DNA from: Spirochaetaceae bacterium
GTDB lineage: Bacteria; Spirochaetota; Spirochaetia; WTKD01
DNA: 64,000 nucleotides
Assembly: GCA_011524535.1 (NCBI GenBank)
Contig: WTKD01000006.1
Coordinates: forward strand, 167,601-231,600
Reading direction: 5' to 3'
Made by a program: the position numbers and the translations under genes. The first letter of the stretch is position 1; every line of letters starts with the position of its first letter. Positions 47,088 to 56,681 of the stretch are shown here, piece by piece. The notes beneath the pieces were generated by a model that ran no database searches, was not told where the DNA came from, and worked only from the letters and a program-made list of their open reading frames with translations.

Positions 47088-48343
47088 TGTTGCTCCTGTG
47101 GTCGTTCTGAAAGTATTATCACGGTTGTTTTTCTTGTTCCATCTGAACGGATATAGGTAATATTAACGGTTTCTCCAGGTCTATTGTCCTCGAGGGCTTC
47201 GTAAAAATTGGCAATACTTTTTATTGGGGTGCCATCTATTTCAATAATAATATCTCCACCAAGATATATGCTCGTATTCCCGTAGAAGACCTCCGTTTTT
47301 CCCCCCTTTAATCCAGCATCGTCGGCATTACCGCCTCGAACAATTTGCGAGACGAGTATTCCTCGGTCAACCGGCAAATCTGCGTACTCTACCAATCGCG
47401 GGAAAATTTGTCGGGGGATGATGTCTATCCATCCACGCTGCACAAATCCAAATTGGATCAAGTCGGGAATAACCCTGCGTGCGGTATCAACAGGGACGGC
47501 AAATCCAACGCCCACCGAGCCTCCAGAAGGGGTATATATCATGGTGTTGATGCCTACCATGACTCCACGGCTGTCCAGAAGGGGTCCGCCACTGTTCCCT
47601 GGGTTTATGGATGCGTCGGTTTGAATCATATTGTTTATTATCAGGTTTTGATCAGTACGAATCGGTCTTCCAAGGCCCGAGACTATACCAATAGTAAGCG
47701 TTCTATCTAGACCAAAGGGGTTTCCTATCGCTAGGACTTGTTGTCCGATTTGAAGGTTTTCCGATGAGCCGAGAGGGATGGGGGATAGGCTTCGATCCTC
47801 TGGATCAAAATAAAGAATAGCAAGGTCGTTCTCCGAGTCAACACCAACGATTTCTGCTGACATAGATGTGTTATCGGATAAAGTTAATACGATATCCGAT
47901 GCGCCTTTTACAACATGATAATTCGTTAGAACATACCCCCGCTCATCGATTATGGAGCCCGATCCTGTGTTTCCTTCTTGGGGGACCGGTTCAAGAAACC
48001 AATTGTAGGCGATTACTTTGGTTGATATGTTTACAACTCCTTCGTTTCTCGAACGATATATGGAAATTGTTTCCCGTTCACCTTGTGTTAATCCGCCGGA
48101 TTGTACTGTGATAGGGTCGATTTCGTTTGAAAAGGTGTCTGGTGTGGTCGAAAGGGATTCCGAAGCATCGGCTAGGTCCGACTGGTTGGTTTGTAATTCT
48201 TCTTCGAGTACGTCTGGATTTTGTGGCTGGGTGTCTACTGTTTGCGCACTATCACGATTTGGATAATTTTGCCCTAGTCTAAAGAAGAAAAAGAAAGAAC
48301 CCAAGAGAAAAGCAGATACCAATATAAAGGGTCGGGCCTTCAT
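47078..48343 (-). CDS. htrA: HtrA/Deg family serine protease
   Basis: Envelope quality-control protease anchored by an N-terminal helix (about 5-22). The trypsin-like domain has the full triad: H143 (TNYHVVKG), D173 (SENDLAIL) and S251 (NPGNSGGPL). One PDZ domain follows at about 320-415, ending in IIEIDGTPIKSIANFYEAL. 421 residues, like the single-PDZ DegS or HtrA form rather than DegP with two. It heads the minus-strand htrA-uvrB-SH3 unit and is divergent from hflK. Confidence 0.95.
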   Translation of the reverse strand: MKARPFILVSAFLLGSFFFFFRLGQNYPNRDSAQTVDTQPQNPDVLEEELQTNQSDLADASESLSTTPDTFSNEIDPITVQSGGLTQGERETISIYRSRNEGVVNISTKVIAYNWFLEPVPQEGNTGSGSIIDERGYVLTNYHVVKGASDIVLTLSDNTSMSAEIVGVDSENDLAILYFDPEDRSLSPIPLGSSENLQIGQQVLAIGNPFGLDRTLTIGIVSGLGRPIRTDQNLIINNMIQTDASINPGNSGGPLLDSRGVMVGINTMIYTPSGGSVGVGFAVPVDTARRVIPDLIQFGFVQRGWIDIIPRQIFPRLVEYADLPVDRGILVSQIVRGGNADDAGLKGGKTEVFYGNTSIYLGGDIIIEIDGTPIKSIANFYEALEDNRPGETVNITYIRSDGTRKTTVIILSERPQEQQWE

Positions 48344-48436
48344 TACGTAGTATATTCTTCAATTGAAGGGTTCCTCAAGAATATGAGCTTTATTTTGGAG
48401 GTCATTTGGTCCATAGGTGTCTGATTTATTGCGGTT

Positions 48437-48445
48437 TGATATACT
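48437..48445 (+). promoter_or_regulatory. Candidate extended -10 promoter for hflK-hflC
   Basis: TGATATACT: a TG one base before TATACT, the extended -10 form. No recognisable -35 lies 17 bases upstream. Predicted start is about 48453, giving a 60-base leader with AAAGGAG near 48500. The identical nine bases occur upstream of dapL. Confidence 0.45.
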
Positions 48446-48454
48446 ATCGTAAGT

Positions 48455-48474
48455 TGTGAAAAAATGAGTTCACA
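48455..48474. repeat. Inverted repeat in the hflK leader
   Basis: TGTGAA (48455-48460) and TTCACA (48469-48474) form a perfect 6-bp inverted repeat around an 8-base spacer, just after the predicted transcription start. It could be an operator or a 5' hairpin in the mRNA. Confidence 0.35.
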
Positions 48475-48512
48475 TTATTTCATTTCGCAACAACTAAAGA
48501 AAAGGAGTACAC

Positions 48513-49499
48513 ATGGCAGAGTTTAAACTACCTGGTTTTTTACGCAAGTCAAATATGATTGTTATCGTCGTCGTCGTCGTGCTGATTATTGTGTTAGCGC
48601 TTAGCAGTCTGTTTGTGGTAGACCAAACCGAAGAATCTATTGTCTTGCTCTTCGGTGAGTACAGTAGAACGGTTGGACCAGGGTTACACCTAAAATTACC
48701 ATTGGGAATAGAAACAAGTGAAAATGTTCCTACTCAGATAATCCAGAACATGAGTTTTGGGTTTAGAACCGAGAGGCCAGGAATAAATACAGTGTTTTCT
48801 AATGTTGATTTCCCCGAGGAATCGATCATGCTTACGGGAGATTTAAACATAGTCGATGTTGAGTGGATCATTCAGTATCGTATAGAAGACCCAAGAGCCT
48901 GGTTATTCAATGTTGAAGATAAAGACACAACTATACGAGATATTTCGCAATCAATAGTAAATCAATTGGTAGGAGACCGATCGATCATAGATATACTCAG
49001 CGATGAGAGGCCGAATATAGAATTCTTTGCGCAGGAATCTATGAATGAAATTTTTGATAATTACAAATTAGGGATTGAGATTACCGCTGTACGTTTACAA
49101 AATATTGTACCTCCTGTTGGGCGGGTTCAAGATTCATTTGAAGATGTGAACCGCGCTGTCCAGGATATGAATCGACTTATTAACGAAGGGCGCGAAGCCT
49201 ACAACAAAGAGATACCGCGTACCCGTGGTGAGGGAGAACAACTTGTGAAAATTGCAGAAGGGTATGCAACCGAACGTGTGAACCGAGCCCGAGGTGATGC
49301 TGATCGATTTCTTTCGGTCTTGAGTGAATACAATCAAGATCCTCTCACTATGCGGTCTAGGTTGTATTATGAAATTCTTGAAGAAGTACTTCCAAAGGAA
49401 GGAACCACACGCGTTCTTGATCGAGGTATTGATACGGCTATCCCATTTTTTAACTTCTTACCTAATACATCGACTCTTAATCAGGAGGGTACACAATGA
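48513..49499 (+). CDS. hflK: SPFH-domain membrane protein HflK
   Basis: Periplasm-facing SPFH protein that with HflC forms a cage around the FtsH protease and limits its activity. One N-terminal helix (about 16-36) follows the cytoplasmic start, then the SPFH domain (about 45-230) with FVVDQTEESIVLLFGEY and PGLHLKLPLG, then a helical segment RVNRARGDADRFLSV. It lacks the glycine-rich N-terminal extension of E. coli HflK. AAAGGAG precedes the ATG. The partner hflC starts inside its stop codon (ATGA). No ftsH is in the window. Confidence 0.93.
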   Translation: MAEFKLPGFLRKSNMIVIVVVVVLIIVLALSSLFVVDQTEESIVLLFGEYSRTVGPGLHLKLPLGIETSENVPTQIIQNMSFGFRTERPGINTVFSNVDFPEESIMLTGDLNIVDVEWIIQYRIEDPRAWLFNVEDKDTTIRDISQSIVNQLVGDRSIIDILSDERPNIEFFAQESMNEIFDNYKLGIEITAVRLQNIVPPVGRVQDSFEDVNRAVQDMNRLINEGREAYNKEIPRTRGEGEQLVKIAEGYATERVNRARGDADRFLSVLSEYNQDPLTMRSRLYYEILEEVLPKEGTTRVLDRGIDTAIPFFNFLPNTSTLNQEGTQ

Positions 49500-50485
49500 A
49501 ACGGGCTCTCGTAGTATTAATTGTTCTTGGGGTGTTTGTAGGTCTGTTTTTGTTAGTAGGACCTTTTTACATCGTAGAAGAAGGGGAACAGGTCATAGTG
49601 ATCCGTTTTGGTCAAATTGTATCCGAAGAGCAGGATGCTGGTTTAAAATTCAAAATTCCGTTCGTAGATAACGTTGTGCGTTATTCAAAAAAGATTCTCT
49701 CTTGGGATGGTGACCCGAGAAGAGTTCCGACGGCAGAAAACCAATTTATTTGGGTAGATACTACCGCTCGTTGGAGAATAGCTAATCCTTCACGATTCTA
49801 TTCGTCGGTAACAACGATGGAACAGGCCTATTCTCGTCTTGATGATATCATCGAGAGCGCTGTTCGTACGGTAATTGCGGCAAATGGAATAGTTGAGGCC
49901 GTGAGAAATTCGAATATTATCAACACAATAGATAGAGCAGCTCCATTAGACGGGGCTTTGTCCGATGAATCGGCTGGATTAGCAGAAATACAGAATTTGT
50001 TGACGATTGTTGATGCTCAGCCAGAAATAGCCAAGGGAAGAAGAATGCTTTCACAGGAGATGTTTGAAGATGTATCTGAAACTACTCCTCGATTTGGCAT
50101 TGAGCTGATAGATATAGTTATACGTCAGATCCGATACTCTGATGATCTTACAGAAAGCGTCTATAATCGAATGGTTTCTGAACGACAACAGATTGCGCAA
50201 GCATATCGATCCTTCGGAGAAGGACGTAAACAAGAATTACTTGGTCAACTTGAAAACGATAAGAGGGCCATCCTTTCTCGCGCTTACGAGGAAGCCGAAG
50301 GAATACGTGGATTAGCAGATGCTGAAGCGGCAAGTATATATTCTGAGGCCTATAGTCAAAATGCAGAATTCTTTGAGTTCTGGCGTGCGCTTGAATCCTA
50401 TAAAAAGGTTATTCCTTCGCTTGATAAAGTGATAACGACAGACATGGAATATTTTGATTACCTATACGACAAAGACGGTAATTAA
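49496..50485 (+). CDS. hflC: SPFH-domain membrane protein HflC
   Basis: Partner of HflK. An N-terminal helix (LVVLIVLGVFVGLFLLVGPF) is followed by FYIVEEGEQVIVIRFGQIV and DAGLKFKIPFVDNV, the standard HflC beginning, and by the C-terminal helix EADKRAIL-like ENDKRAILSRAYEEAEGIRG...ADAEAASIYSEAY. 329 residues, normal size. It overlaps hflK by four bases and is followed five bases later by murE, so envelope maintenance and cell-wall synthesis share a transcript. Confidence 0.94.
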   Translation: MKRALVVLIVLGVFVGLFLLVGPFYIVEEGEQVIVIRFGQIVSEEQDAGLKFKIPFVDNVVRYSKKILSWDGDPRRVPTAENQFIWVDTTARWRIANPSRFYSSVTTMEQAYSRLDDIIESAVRTVIAANGIVEAVRNSNIINTIDRAAPLDGALSDESAGLAEIQNLLTIVDAQPEIAKGRRMLSQEMFEDVSETTPRFGIELIDIVIRQIRYSDDLTESVYNRMVSERQQIAQAYRSFGEGRKQELLGQLENDKRAILSRAYEEAEGIRGLADAEAASIYSEAYSQNAEFFEFWRALESYKKVIPSLDKVITTDMEYFDYLYDKDGN

Positions 50486-50490
50486 GACAA

Positions 50491-52167
50491 ATGCGTCTGG
50501 GAGCATTGTTGGATGCGATTGCTGAACAGATTTTGCACGTATCTCAAACGAGTGCGCAAGAAATAACCGATATATGTTTTGATTCCCGGATGGTTGGTCC
50601 GGGATATCTTTTTGTTGCGCTTCGCGGTGAACACACCGATGGACATCACTATATAATTGATGCCTGTTCCCGCGGGGCTGTTGGAATCATCGGTGAAGTG
50701 ATACCAGATAATGTGTCTGAAACAGTGTGCTGTGTGCGGGTCACCGACTCAAAGCGCTGTTTTTCGCTACTTTCCGCAAAATTTTTTGACTATCCGTCTT
50801 CGAAAATCCCTTGTATCGGGGTTACTGGAACGAATGGAAAAAGCACAGTAATCCATTACATAGCCCAAATACTCGTATCACACGGGGTTCGAGTCAATTA
50901 TATATCCACCGTTGGCACATTCAAAAGTGGAAAATTTTTGGAAAATGAGCACCATCTCACCACCCCAGATGCTTATACGGTGCAATCCTTCATCGCAGAT
51001 GCTATTGGCAATGCAGATATAGTTCTTGTGGAGGCGACCTCTCACGCATTGAGTAAAAAAACATACAGGCTAGAAGATGTGATGTTTTTTGCCGCTGTCT
51101 ACACCAATATAACCCATGAACACTTGGATTTTCACGGAACATTCTCACAATACGTTCAAGACAAAATGCGCCTTGCAAATGTTCTGCTTTCATCAAAGAA
51201 ATCTAAGCAACCTAGAGTCACAGACACCGAGATAGCCAGTACAAAAAATGATTTTGCTATATCTGTGGATCCCTTTGTTGTCATGCAATGGGGGGAGTCA
51301 TTTGAATCAGAATTGAATATCGATCCCTCCGTAGAAATATGTTATGTTGCGGCCGCAGAAACTCAAAAGGATATAAAGACAAAAAAACAGACAATGGATG
51401 GTTTGAGTACAGATCAAAGGTTTGGAAATTCTTCATATGTTGTATATTCGATGGAAGAAGAACAGCTGTTGAAGTGTAATGCTATATTTGCAAATTCTTT
51501 AGAAGAGCATAAGGTTCCACTCATGGTTTCTGGAGAATATAACGTGAAGAACATGGCCATGGCATTGCTTGTGGGTTCAAAATTAATACAGATTGGTTTG
51601 GAGAAACTGACCGCAAGCTGTCGTGACATACAAAATCCGATTGGAAGAATGCACAGTATTGAATATGGAACTTGTCGTATTCTGATCGATTTTGCGCATT
51701 CTCCCGATGCATTTTCTTTGTTTTTGTCACATGCACGCCAACATACTCCTGAAAGTTTGATAGTTGTGTTTGGATCTGCCGGTGAGAGAGACTATGAAAA
51801 AAGAGCTTTACAAGGTAACATCGCCGCGCAGTATGCCGATGTCATTGTGTTATGTGATGAAGACCCGCGGCAAGAAGATCCAAATAAAGTAATAAACGAT
51901 ATCCTTGATGGAATACGTAAGCATTCTCGCTGGCAAGAGAATGCAGTACGATGCGAACGTATCGCTGATCGAAAACAGGCGATAGAGTATGCAGTTTCTT
52001 TGTTGCATGAATATGATACATTATGCACACTTGGAAAAGGGCATGAAACATCCATAGTATATGCAGATCATGAAATTGAATGGAATGAGATTGCTGTTGT
52101 CGAACAAGCCATTAGAGAAAAAGAGGAAGTAAATGAAGGACATATTGGTCATATACGGGGGAGATAG
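50491..52167 (+). CDS. murE: UDP-N-acetylmuramoyl-dipeptide ligase MurE with altered amino-acid motif
   Basis: Adds the third residue of the peptidoglycan stem peptide. 558 residues: N-terminal UDP-binding domain, central ATPase with GVTGTNGKST near 111-120 and the TSHAL region, and C-terminal ligase domain. The motif that recognises meso-diaminopimelate is DNPR in most MurE; here the matching sequence is CDEDPRQEDP near residues 455-464, that is EDPR. Thermotoga maritima MurE has DDPR and accepts lysine, and treponemal walls contain ornithine, so a non-DAP third residue is plausible. A non-conserved insertion of about 80 residues sits near 240-320. It overlaps ddl by 35 bases. Confidence 0.93.
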   Translation: MRLGALLDAIAEQILHVSQTSAQEITDICFDSRMVGPGYLFVALRGEHTDGHHYIIDACSRGAVGIIGEVIPDNVSETVCCVRVTDSKRCFSLLSAKFFDYPSSKIPCIGVTGTNGKSTVIHYIAQILVSHGVRVNYISTVGTFKSGKFLENEHHLTTPDAYTVQSFIADAIGNADIVLVEATSHALSKKTYRLEDVMFFAAVYTNITHEHLDFHGTFSQYVQDKMRLANVLLSSKKSKQPRVTDTEIASTKNDFAISVDPFVVMQWGESFESELNIDPSVEICYVAAAETQKDIKTKKQTMDGLSTDQRFGNSSYVVYSMEEEQLLKCNAIFANSLEEHKVPLMVSGEYNVKNMAMALLVGSKLIQIGLEKLTASCRDIQNPIGRMHSIEYGTCRILIDFAHSPDAFSLFLSHARQHTPESLIVVFGSAGERDYEKRALQGNIAAQYADVIVLCDEDPRQEDPNKVINDILDGIRKHSRWQENAVRCERIADRKQAIEYAVSLLHEYDTLCTLGKGHETSIVYADHEIEWNEIAVVEQAIREKEEVNEGHIGHIRGR

Positions 52168-53215
52168 CCCTGAACACGAAATTTCTTGTGTTTCGGCTCA
52201 GTGTATTGTAAAGAATCTTCTTGAAGGAAAAAACAATGTGCAGCTTGTAGGAGTCACACGGAGCGGTGAGTGGTTTTTACAGCAGGATGAAGTACTCAAG
52301 GATATAGAGCGCTTGGATGCTCTTCCCATAGAAGAAGACAAACCACAAGTTTCAATTCACCCGCATGTCGGGCTATTTGCTGGGAATAAGAAACTTGAAT
52401 GCGACTGTGTGTTTCCAATGATGCACGGAAAGAATGGTGAAGATGGAAGTATCCATACCGTGATGCATATTGCGAATCTCCCTTGCGTGGGGGCTTCTCA
52501 TGTTGCAAATGCTGTTTCTATGCACAAAGTATTTGCAAAACGTATATGGAGAGATGCTGGATTACCAGTGCTACCATTCAGATGGGTAAGGAATGTTGAC
52601 TTTGAAAATACAATAACAAGGTCAAATGTGTTTGATATGCTTGCCCGTGAAATAGGATTCCCATTGTTTATAAAGCCTACAGAATCGGGTTCATCTTGTG
52701 GCATTTCGAAAGTTTCCAAAATAGAGGAACTAGAAGTTGCGATTTTAGAAGCATTTGAATATAGTGAATCTTTTTTAGCAGAACCGGCGCGGCCAGTAAG
52801 GGAAGTCGAGGTGTCTATAGTCGGTAATGCTGAACTCACAAGTTTTCCTCCGGGGGAAATTGTAGTGAGAAATGAATTCTATTCATACGATGAGAAGTAT
52901 AGCAATGCAAGCACAACGCAAATACAAGCGCCGGCAGACATACCCGTTGAATTGCAGAATAATTTTCGTAATCTTGCAGAACGAGCCTATGCCTTGTTAG
53001 ATTGCCGTGGTTATGCGCGTGTTGATTTCTTTCTTGATACACAGACGAACAAGATATATCTAAATGAATTGAACACCATCCCAGGATTTACTCATATAAG
53101 CATGTTTCCAAAACTAGCTGAAGTACAAGGAATATCCTACAAGGAACTGATTGATAAAATTGTGATGTTGGCTATAGACAGGCATCACGCCGACACGATA
53201 CCTTCTTACAAATAA
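52133..53215 (+). CDS. ddl: D-alanine--D-alanine ligase
   Basis: ATP-grasp enzyme that makes the D-Ala-D-Ala terminus of the stem peptide. 360 residues with YGGDSPEHEISCVSAQ at the N-terminus, PMMHGKNGEDG with the substrate His and Lys, KPTESGSSCGISKV in the ATP-binding loop, and ARVDFFLDTQTNKIYLNELNTIPGFT with the metal-binding Glu and Asn. GAGGAAGTAA precedes the ATG inside the murE coding sequence, supporting coupled translation. Specificity for D-Ala over D-Lac or D-Ser is not distinguished here. Confidence 0.96.
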   Translation: MKDILVIYGGDSPEHEISCVSAQCIVKNLLEGKNNVQLVGVTRSGEWFLQQDEVLKDIERLDALPIEEDKPQVSIHPHVGLFAGNKKLECDCVFPMMHGKNGEDGSIHTVMHIANLPCVGASHVANAVSMHKVFAKRIWRDAGLPVLPFRWVRNVDFENTITRSNVFDMLAREIGFPLFIKPTESGSSCGISKVSKIEELEVAILEAFEYSESFLAEPARPVREVEVSIVGNAELTSFPPGEIVVRNEFYSYDEKYSNASTTQIQAPADIPVELQNNFRNLAERAYALLDCRGYARVDFFLDTQTNKIYLNELNTIPGFTHISMFPKLAEVQGISYKELIDKIVMLAIDRHHADTIPSYK

Positions 53216-53250
53216 ATAAGTGAGGGAGGTACAATTGCGGTTATGACTAT

Positions 53251-55374
53251 ATGACCTCTAATCTCATGTATCGTTGCTTGATTATTTTCATACTATTTCT
53301 TTTGATTGGTGGACCAGTTCCAGCACAACAGTATTTTTATGAGGTCGAAGAATTGTTGCAATCCAATACTCCTGGACATGCAATGCATGTTATCCACGAA
53401 TACGCAAAAAACCTCATCGACGAAAGAGATATCGAGTATCAGACCCTGAGGGGCGGGGATACCGAACAATACGATAGCTATTTGATCGGAGATCCTTCCG
53501 CAAAGATGCTCATTGTGGTTCCATTGAAGGAAGATTCGGCAACACTGGCATTTTTTGCTGTGATTCTGGATATGGTAGAGAAACATTCTGATAATTCCTT
53601 TGCGGTATTGTTTCAGTCAACGCTCAACGATACGGCAACCGAAGCATTGTATGAACAATTCTGGGTCATGTCGCCTCCCTATGAGGCGGTTATCTTTATT
53701 GGAGAACATATAGGCAGTTTTCCGCTCATCGTACAGTCGGGAACTCCTCTTAATGCCCCGAGACACCTCTTCGCGACAATAAAACGAGCAAACACGGAAG
53801 CTATTACTATCGTTTATCAAGGAGTGCGCCTCATTGAATCCGTAAATAGACAGTTTTGGGAGAGTGATTCTGCTTCTTCACAATGGATAGCAAATGGAGT
53901 GCCAGCAGTGGTCTTTGCTGGAGCTCCATTACCGGAGGAAAAAAATCTTAGCACTGATATCGATTCTGGTACGGTATTGTATGAGAGAGAAGGAAGACTT
54001 ATGGCGATCCAGTCGTTGATTGAACGAATAGCTTGGGATATTTCTTCGTCTGAGAAGGTAGATAGGATACGATGGCAATTCCAGTTTCTTTCCTTGCAGT
54101 ATGCTTTATTTGAACCATTGTTTCTTACTGAAATACAGCTATACCTTGTGAGTTTGGTGTTTGTTGCATTTTGTTTATTCGTCCTTATCTTTTTTAAGAA
54201 AGGAGTAGGTCGGCGTTTATCCTTTTTGTGGCGTCATAAAAAGGAGATGCTTGTTATTACAAGTATACTCTTGGTTTCTGTATTGGGAGGAACGCTCCTG
54301 GCACAGGGGGTTTTGTCCCTAGGTTTTGGAATATCCGATTCTATGGCGATTCTATTGCAGCTTCTGATATTTCTGAGTTTTTTTTACACATTGTATCCCT
54401 TCGCTGTCTACATCCTTCGATTAAAAAAAGTAAGCAGGTTTCTCACCAGTTTTGCATTATTGTGGATATTTGTGAGCATATTTTTGCAATCACTCGTAAG
54501 TATTTCTTTTATTTTTCATGGAACTCTTGTCGCTGTGATGTGCTTTGTGTTTGCGCTTGTTCGAACACCGAGGGGGAAGATATTGTGTCTGATCTTAGCG
54601 GTTATTCCATTGCTTGTAGATATAGCGTTTGCTCGATATTTAAGGTATGAAGAGTTAGCACATCGATTGGTCGAAGACCCTTTGCTGGGGAGTATTGTGC
54701 TTATCAGCTTTACCTATCCATTCATCTGTATGCTTGCTCGTTGTGAATTGCTATTTTGCAAGAGATATTTATATGTTTCCCATTTTGGTGGAATTATATG
54801 TTTGTTTCTAAGCATTTTTGTCATTTTGACAACAGAGGGTGAACCCTCTCCAATAACCGCACAGATTGTCGAAACCGTCGATACGAATCGACAAACACGA
54901 TCGCTTTCCGTCGATTTCTCAGAAGATGTTGGTTCCTATACCTTTGTTCAAAATGGAATATGGTATGCGGGCGAAGAACAATACGAAGTATTTGAGCTGC
55001 CGTATACGGATTATGGCACCGAGATTTCGATCCTCAACCAGCATAGCAAACCGCTCTATCGATATCAGTTTGATTATACGGCGGTCAATCCTCCGAACGA
55101 GTTAACCGTTTCGTTTGATTCGGATATTCCTTTTTTACTACAAAATTCCACACTCCTCAGCGAACAAACCGAAGGCGAGGAAACAACTTCGCTTAGGGTA
55201 ATAAGAAGGTTCCCTCCGCCAGTATCACGTTCTTCTGTAATTCTGAGCAGTATTACAGAGCCCAATATTCGAGTGCAATTAATCTATCCAGCTGTTGATG
55301 TGCGTGTAAACACAGAAAAGGATGTTGTTGTGACGAGTATTCGGAATATTATATATGAACAAACAGCGCAGTGA
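53251..55374 (+). CDS. Large multi-span membrane protein with an M28-like extracytoplasmic domain
   Basis: 707 residues. Signal or anchor helix (CLIIFILFLLIGGPVPA), then an extracytoplasmic domain (about 27-275) with M28-peptidase-like order: MHVIHEYAKNLIDERDIEY, AKMLIVVPLKEDSATLAFF, a central GEHIGS, and WIANGVPAVVFAG. The Zn ligands expected at a HxD or DE pair are not present, so it would be non-catalytic. About eight transmembrane helices follow (about 285-540), then a C-terminal beta-rich part. The combination is reminiscent of eukaryotic GAA1 or ERMP1-like architecture, but homology is unproven. Its last 20 bases overlap dinB. Confidence 0.6.
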   Translation: MTSNLMYRCLIIFILFLLIGGPVPAQQYFYEVEELLQSNTPGHAMHVIHEYAKNLIDERDIEYQTLRGGDTEQYDSYLIGDPSAKMLIVVPLKEDSATLAFFAVILDMVEKHSDNSFAVLFQSTLNDTATEALYEQFWVMSPPYEAVIFIGEHIGSFPLIVQSGTPLNAPRHLFATIKRANTEAITIVYQGVRLIESVNRQFWESDSASSQWIANGVPAVVFAGAPLPEEKNLSTDIDSGTVLYEREGRLMAIQSLIERIAWDISSSEKVDRIRWQFQFLSLQYALFEPLFLTEIQLYLVSLVFVAFCLFVLIFFKKGVGRRLSFLWRHKKEMLVITSILLVSVLGGTLLAQGVLSLGFGISDSMAILLQLLIFLSFFYTLYPFAVYILRLKKVSRFLTSFALLWIFVSIFLQSLVSISFIFHGTLVAVMCFVFALVRTPRGKILCLILAVIPLLVDIAFARYLRYEELAHRLVEDPLLGSIVLISFTYPFICMLARCELLFCKRYLYVSHFGGIICLFLSIFVILTTEGEPSPITAQIVETVDTNRQTRSLSVDFSEDVGSYTFVQNGIWYAGEEQYEVFELPYTDYGTEISILNQHSKPLYRYQFDYTAVNPPNELTVSFDSDIPFLLQNSTLLSEQTEGEETTSLRVIRRFPPPVSRSSVILSSITEPNIRVQLIYPAVDVRVNTEKDVVVTSIRNIIYEQTAQ

Positions 55375-56578
55375 GATAGCGCATGTCGATCTTGATGCCT
55401 ATTTTGTTGCGGTTGAACAGAGAGATTTCCCCGAGCTCCAAGGAAAACCGGTTATTGTAGGGGGCTCTCCCGAATCTCGATCGGTGGTATCCTCATGCTC
55501 CTATGAGGCGCGCGAAAAGGGTATTCATTCTGGAATGTCGATGAAAAAAGCTCATGCACTACTCCCTGAGGCGATATTTCGGCGACCCCGCTTCGATGAA
55601 TATCGAAAAACATCAGTAGAGATTATGAAATTCTTTTGTGAGTACGCTCCAGGTGTACAGCAGATGTCCATAGATGAAGCGTTCCTGGATTTTCAGAACA
55701 CAAGATATTTGTACGATGACTTGCTGGTGGTGTTAAAGAAGCTGCAAGAAAGATTATTATCACAGTTTGGATTATCCTGTTCGATTGGTCTTGCCCCTTC
55801 TCATTATTTTGCAAAATTGGCATCTGATTTTGATAAACCGTATGGGTTTGTGCATATAGAGCCAGATACAGAAAAGAGCTTTGTGAACAGACTTTCGATA
55901 GAAAACATCTGGGGATTGGGGAAGCAAAGTTTGAAAAGGCTTTCCATATATGAGATACGCACAGTACAGGATTTAAAGAAGATTTCCCCACAAAATCTTT
56001 CTGTTATTTTGGGAAAGAGCTATGCACAATACATAGGAGCTGTCTTGGAAGGAGAGCCTCCCCATTCATTTACTCGGAGTTCTATAGAACGGTCAACGAG
56101 TGTAGAAGAGACATTTCCTCAAGACCTGCAGACAGGGGATGCGGTGAGAGCAGGATTGCTTAGCCTTGCCCAAAAGTTGTCAGGACGACTGAATGCTGAT
56201 CATCATATTTCTTCGGTGATAGTTCTTAAAGTTCGATTTAAAGATTTTTCAACGTTCACAGTACAAAAAACGATCTTTCAACAACATTTGCACACGCAAA
56301 AAATATATGAGACTGCGGTGGGATTATTCAAGAAACGCTGGAAAACTTTCGATCCAATTCGTTTAATGGGCATTGCTGCAAAAAGATTACAAAATGAATC
56401 TCAACTTGTTCCAGACATGTTTGAAACCAATAAGGATACGGCTCTTCGGAAAATAGATAAGACCGCGCTCGATCTAAAAAATAAATATGGTAATGTTTCT
56501 TTGAGACCAGCAAGGACATTTAGTCTATACGCCAAGGACACCAAGAAAAAGAATATTTCGAAAAAAACAGATTCTTAG
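55355..56578 (+). CDS. dinB: DNA polymerase IV (Y-family, DinB)
   Basis: Error-prone translesion polymerase. 407 residues with IAHVDLDAYFVAVEQ (metal Asp), VVSSCSYEAREKGIHSGM, the palm motif MSIDEAFLDF with the second acidic pair, and the thumb/HhH region ENIWGLGKQSLKRL; the little-finger domain starts about residue 240 (RSTSVEETF). The C-terminus ends in a lysine-rich tail with no clear clamp-binding motif. ATG lies within the end of the M28-like gene. Likely SOS-regulated, but no LexA site is seen. Confidence 0.95.
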   Translation: MNKQRSEIAHVDLDAYFVAVEQRDFPELQGKPVIVGGSPESRSVVSSCSYEAREKGIHSGMSMKKAHALLPEAIFRRPRFDEYRKTSVEIMKFFCEYAPGVQQMSIDEAFLDFQNTRYLYDDLLVVLKKLQERLLSQFGLSCSIGLAPSHYFAKLASDFDKPYGFVHIEPDTEKSFVNRLSIENIWGLGKQSLKRLSIYEIRTVQDLKKISPQNLSVILGKSYAQYIGAVLEGEPPHSFTRSSIERSTSVEETFPQDLQTGDAVRAGLLSLAQKLSGRLNADHHISSVIVLKVRFKDFSTFTVQKTIFQQHLHTQKIYETAVGLFKKRWKTFDPIRLMGIAAKRLQNESQLVPDMFETNKDTALRKIDKTALDLKNKYGNVSLRPARTFSLYAKDTKKKNISKKTDS

Positions 56579-56681
56579 AATATAGAAATTATCATGTGGT
56601 GATAAAAATGTATGGTATTGCGATGACAAAAATGTATTTTTGCGAGTATATGTGGGGCGCCTCGTTCTATGCGATCACGTG

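Noticed and set aside
48455-48474. CRP-type operator TGTGA...TCACA upstream of hflK
   Set aside because: The half-sites are 10 bases apart instead of the 6 required, and the site lies after the predicted transcription start.
56589-56605. Terminator after dinB
   Set aside because: TTATCA/TGATAA can pair around a five-base loop but no T tract follows on the plus strand; too weak to call.
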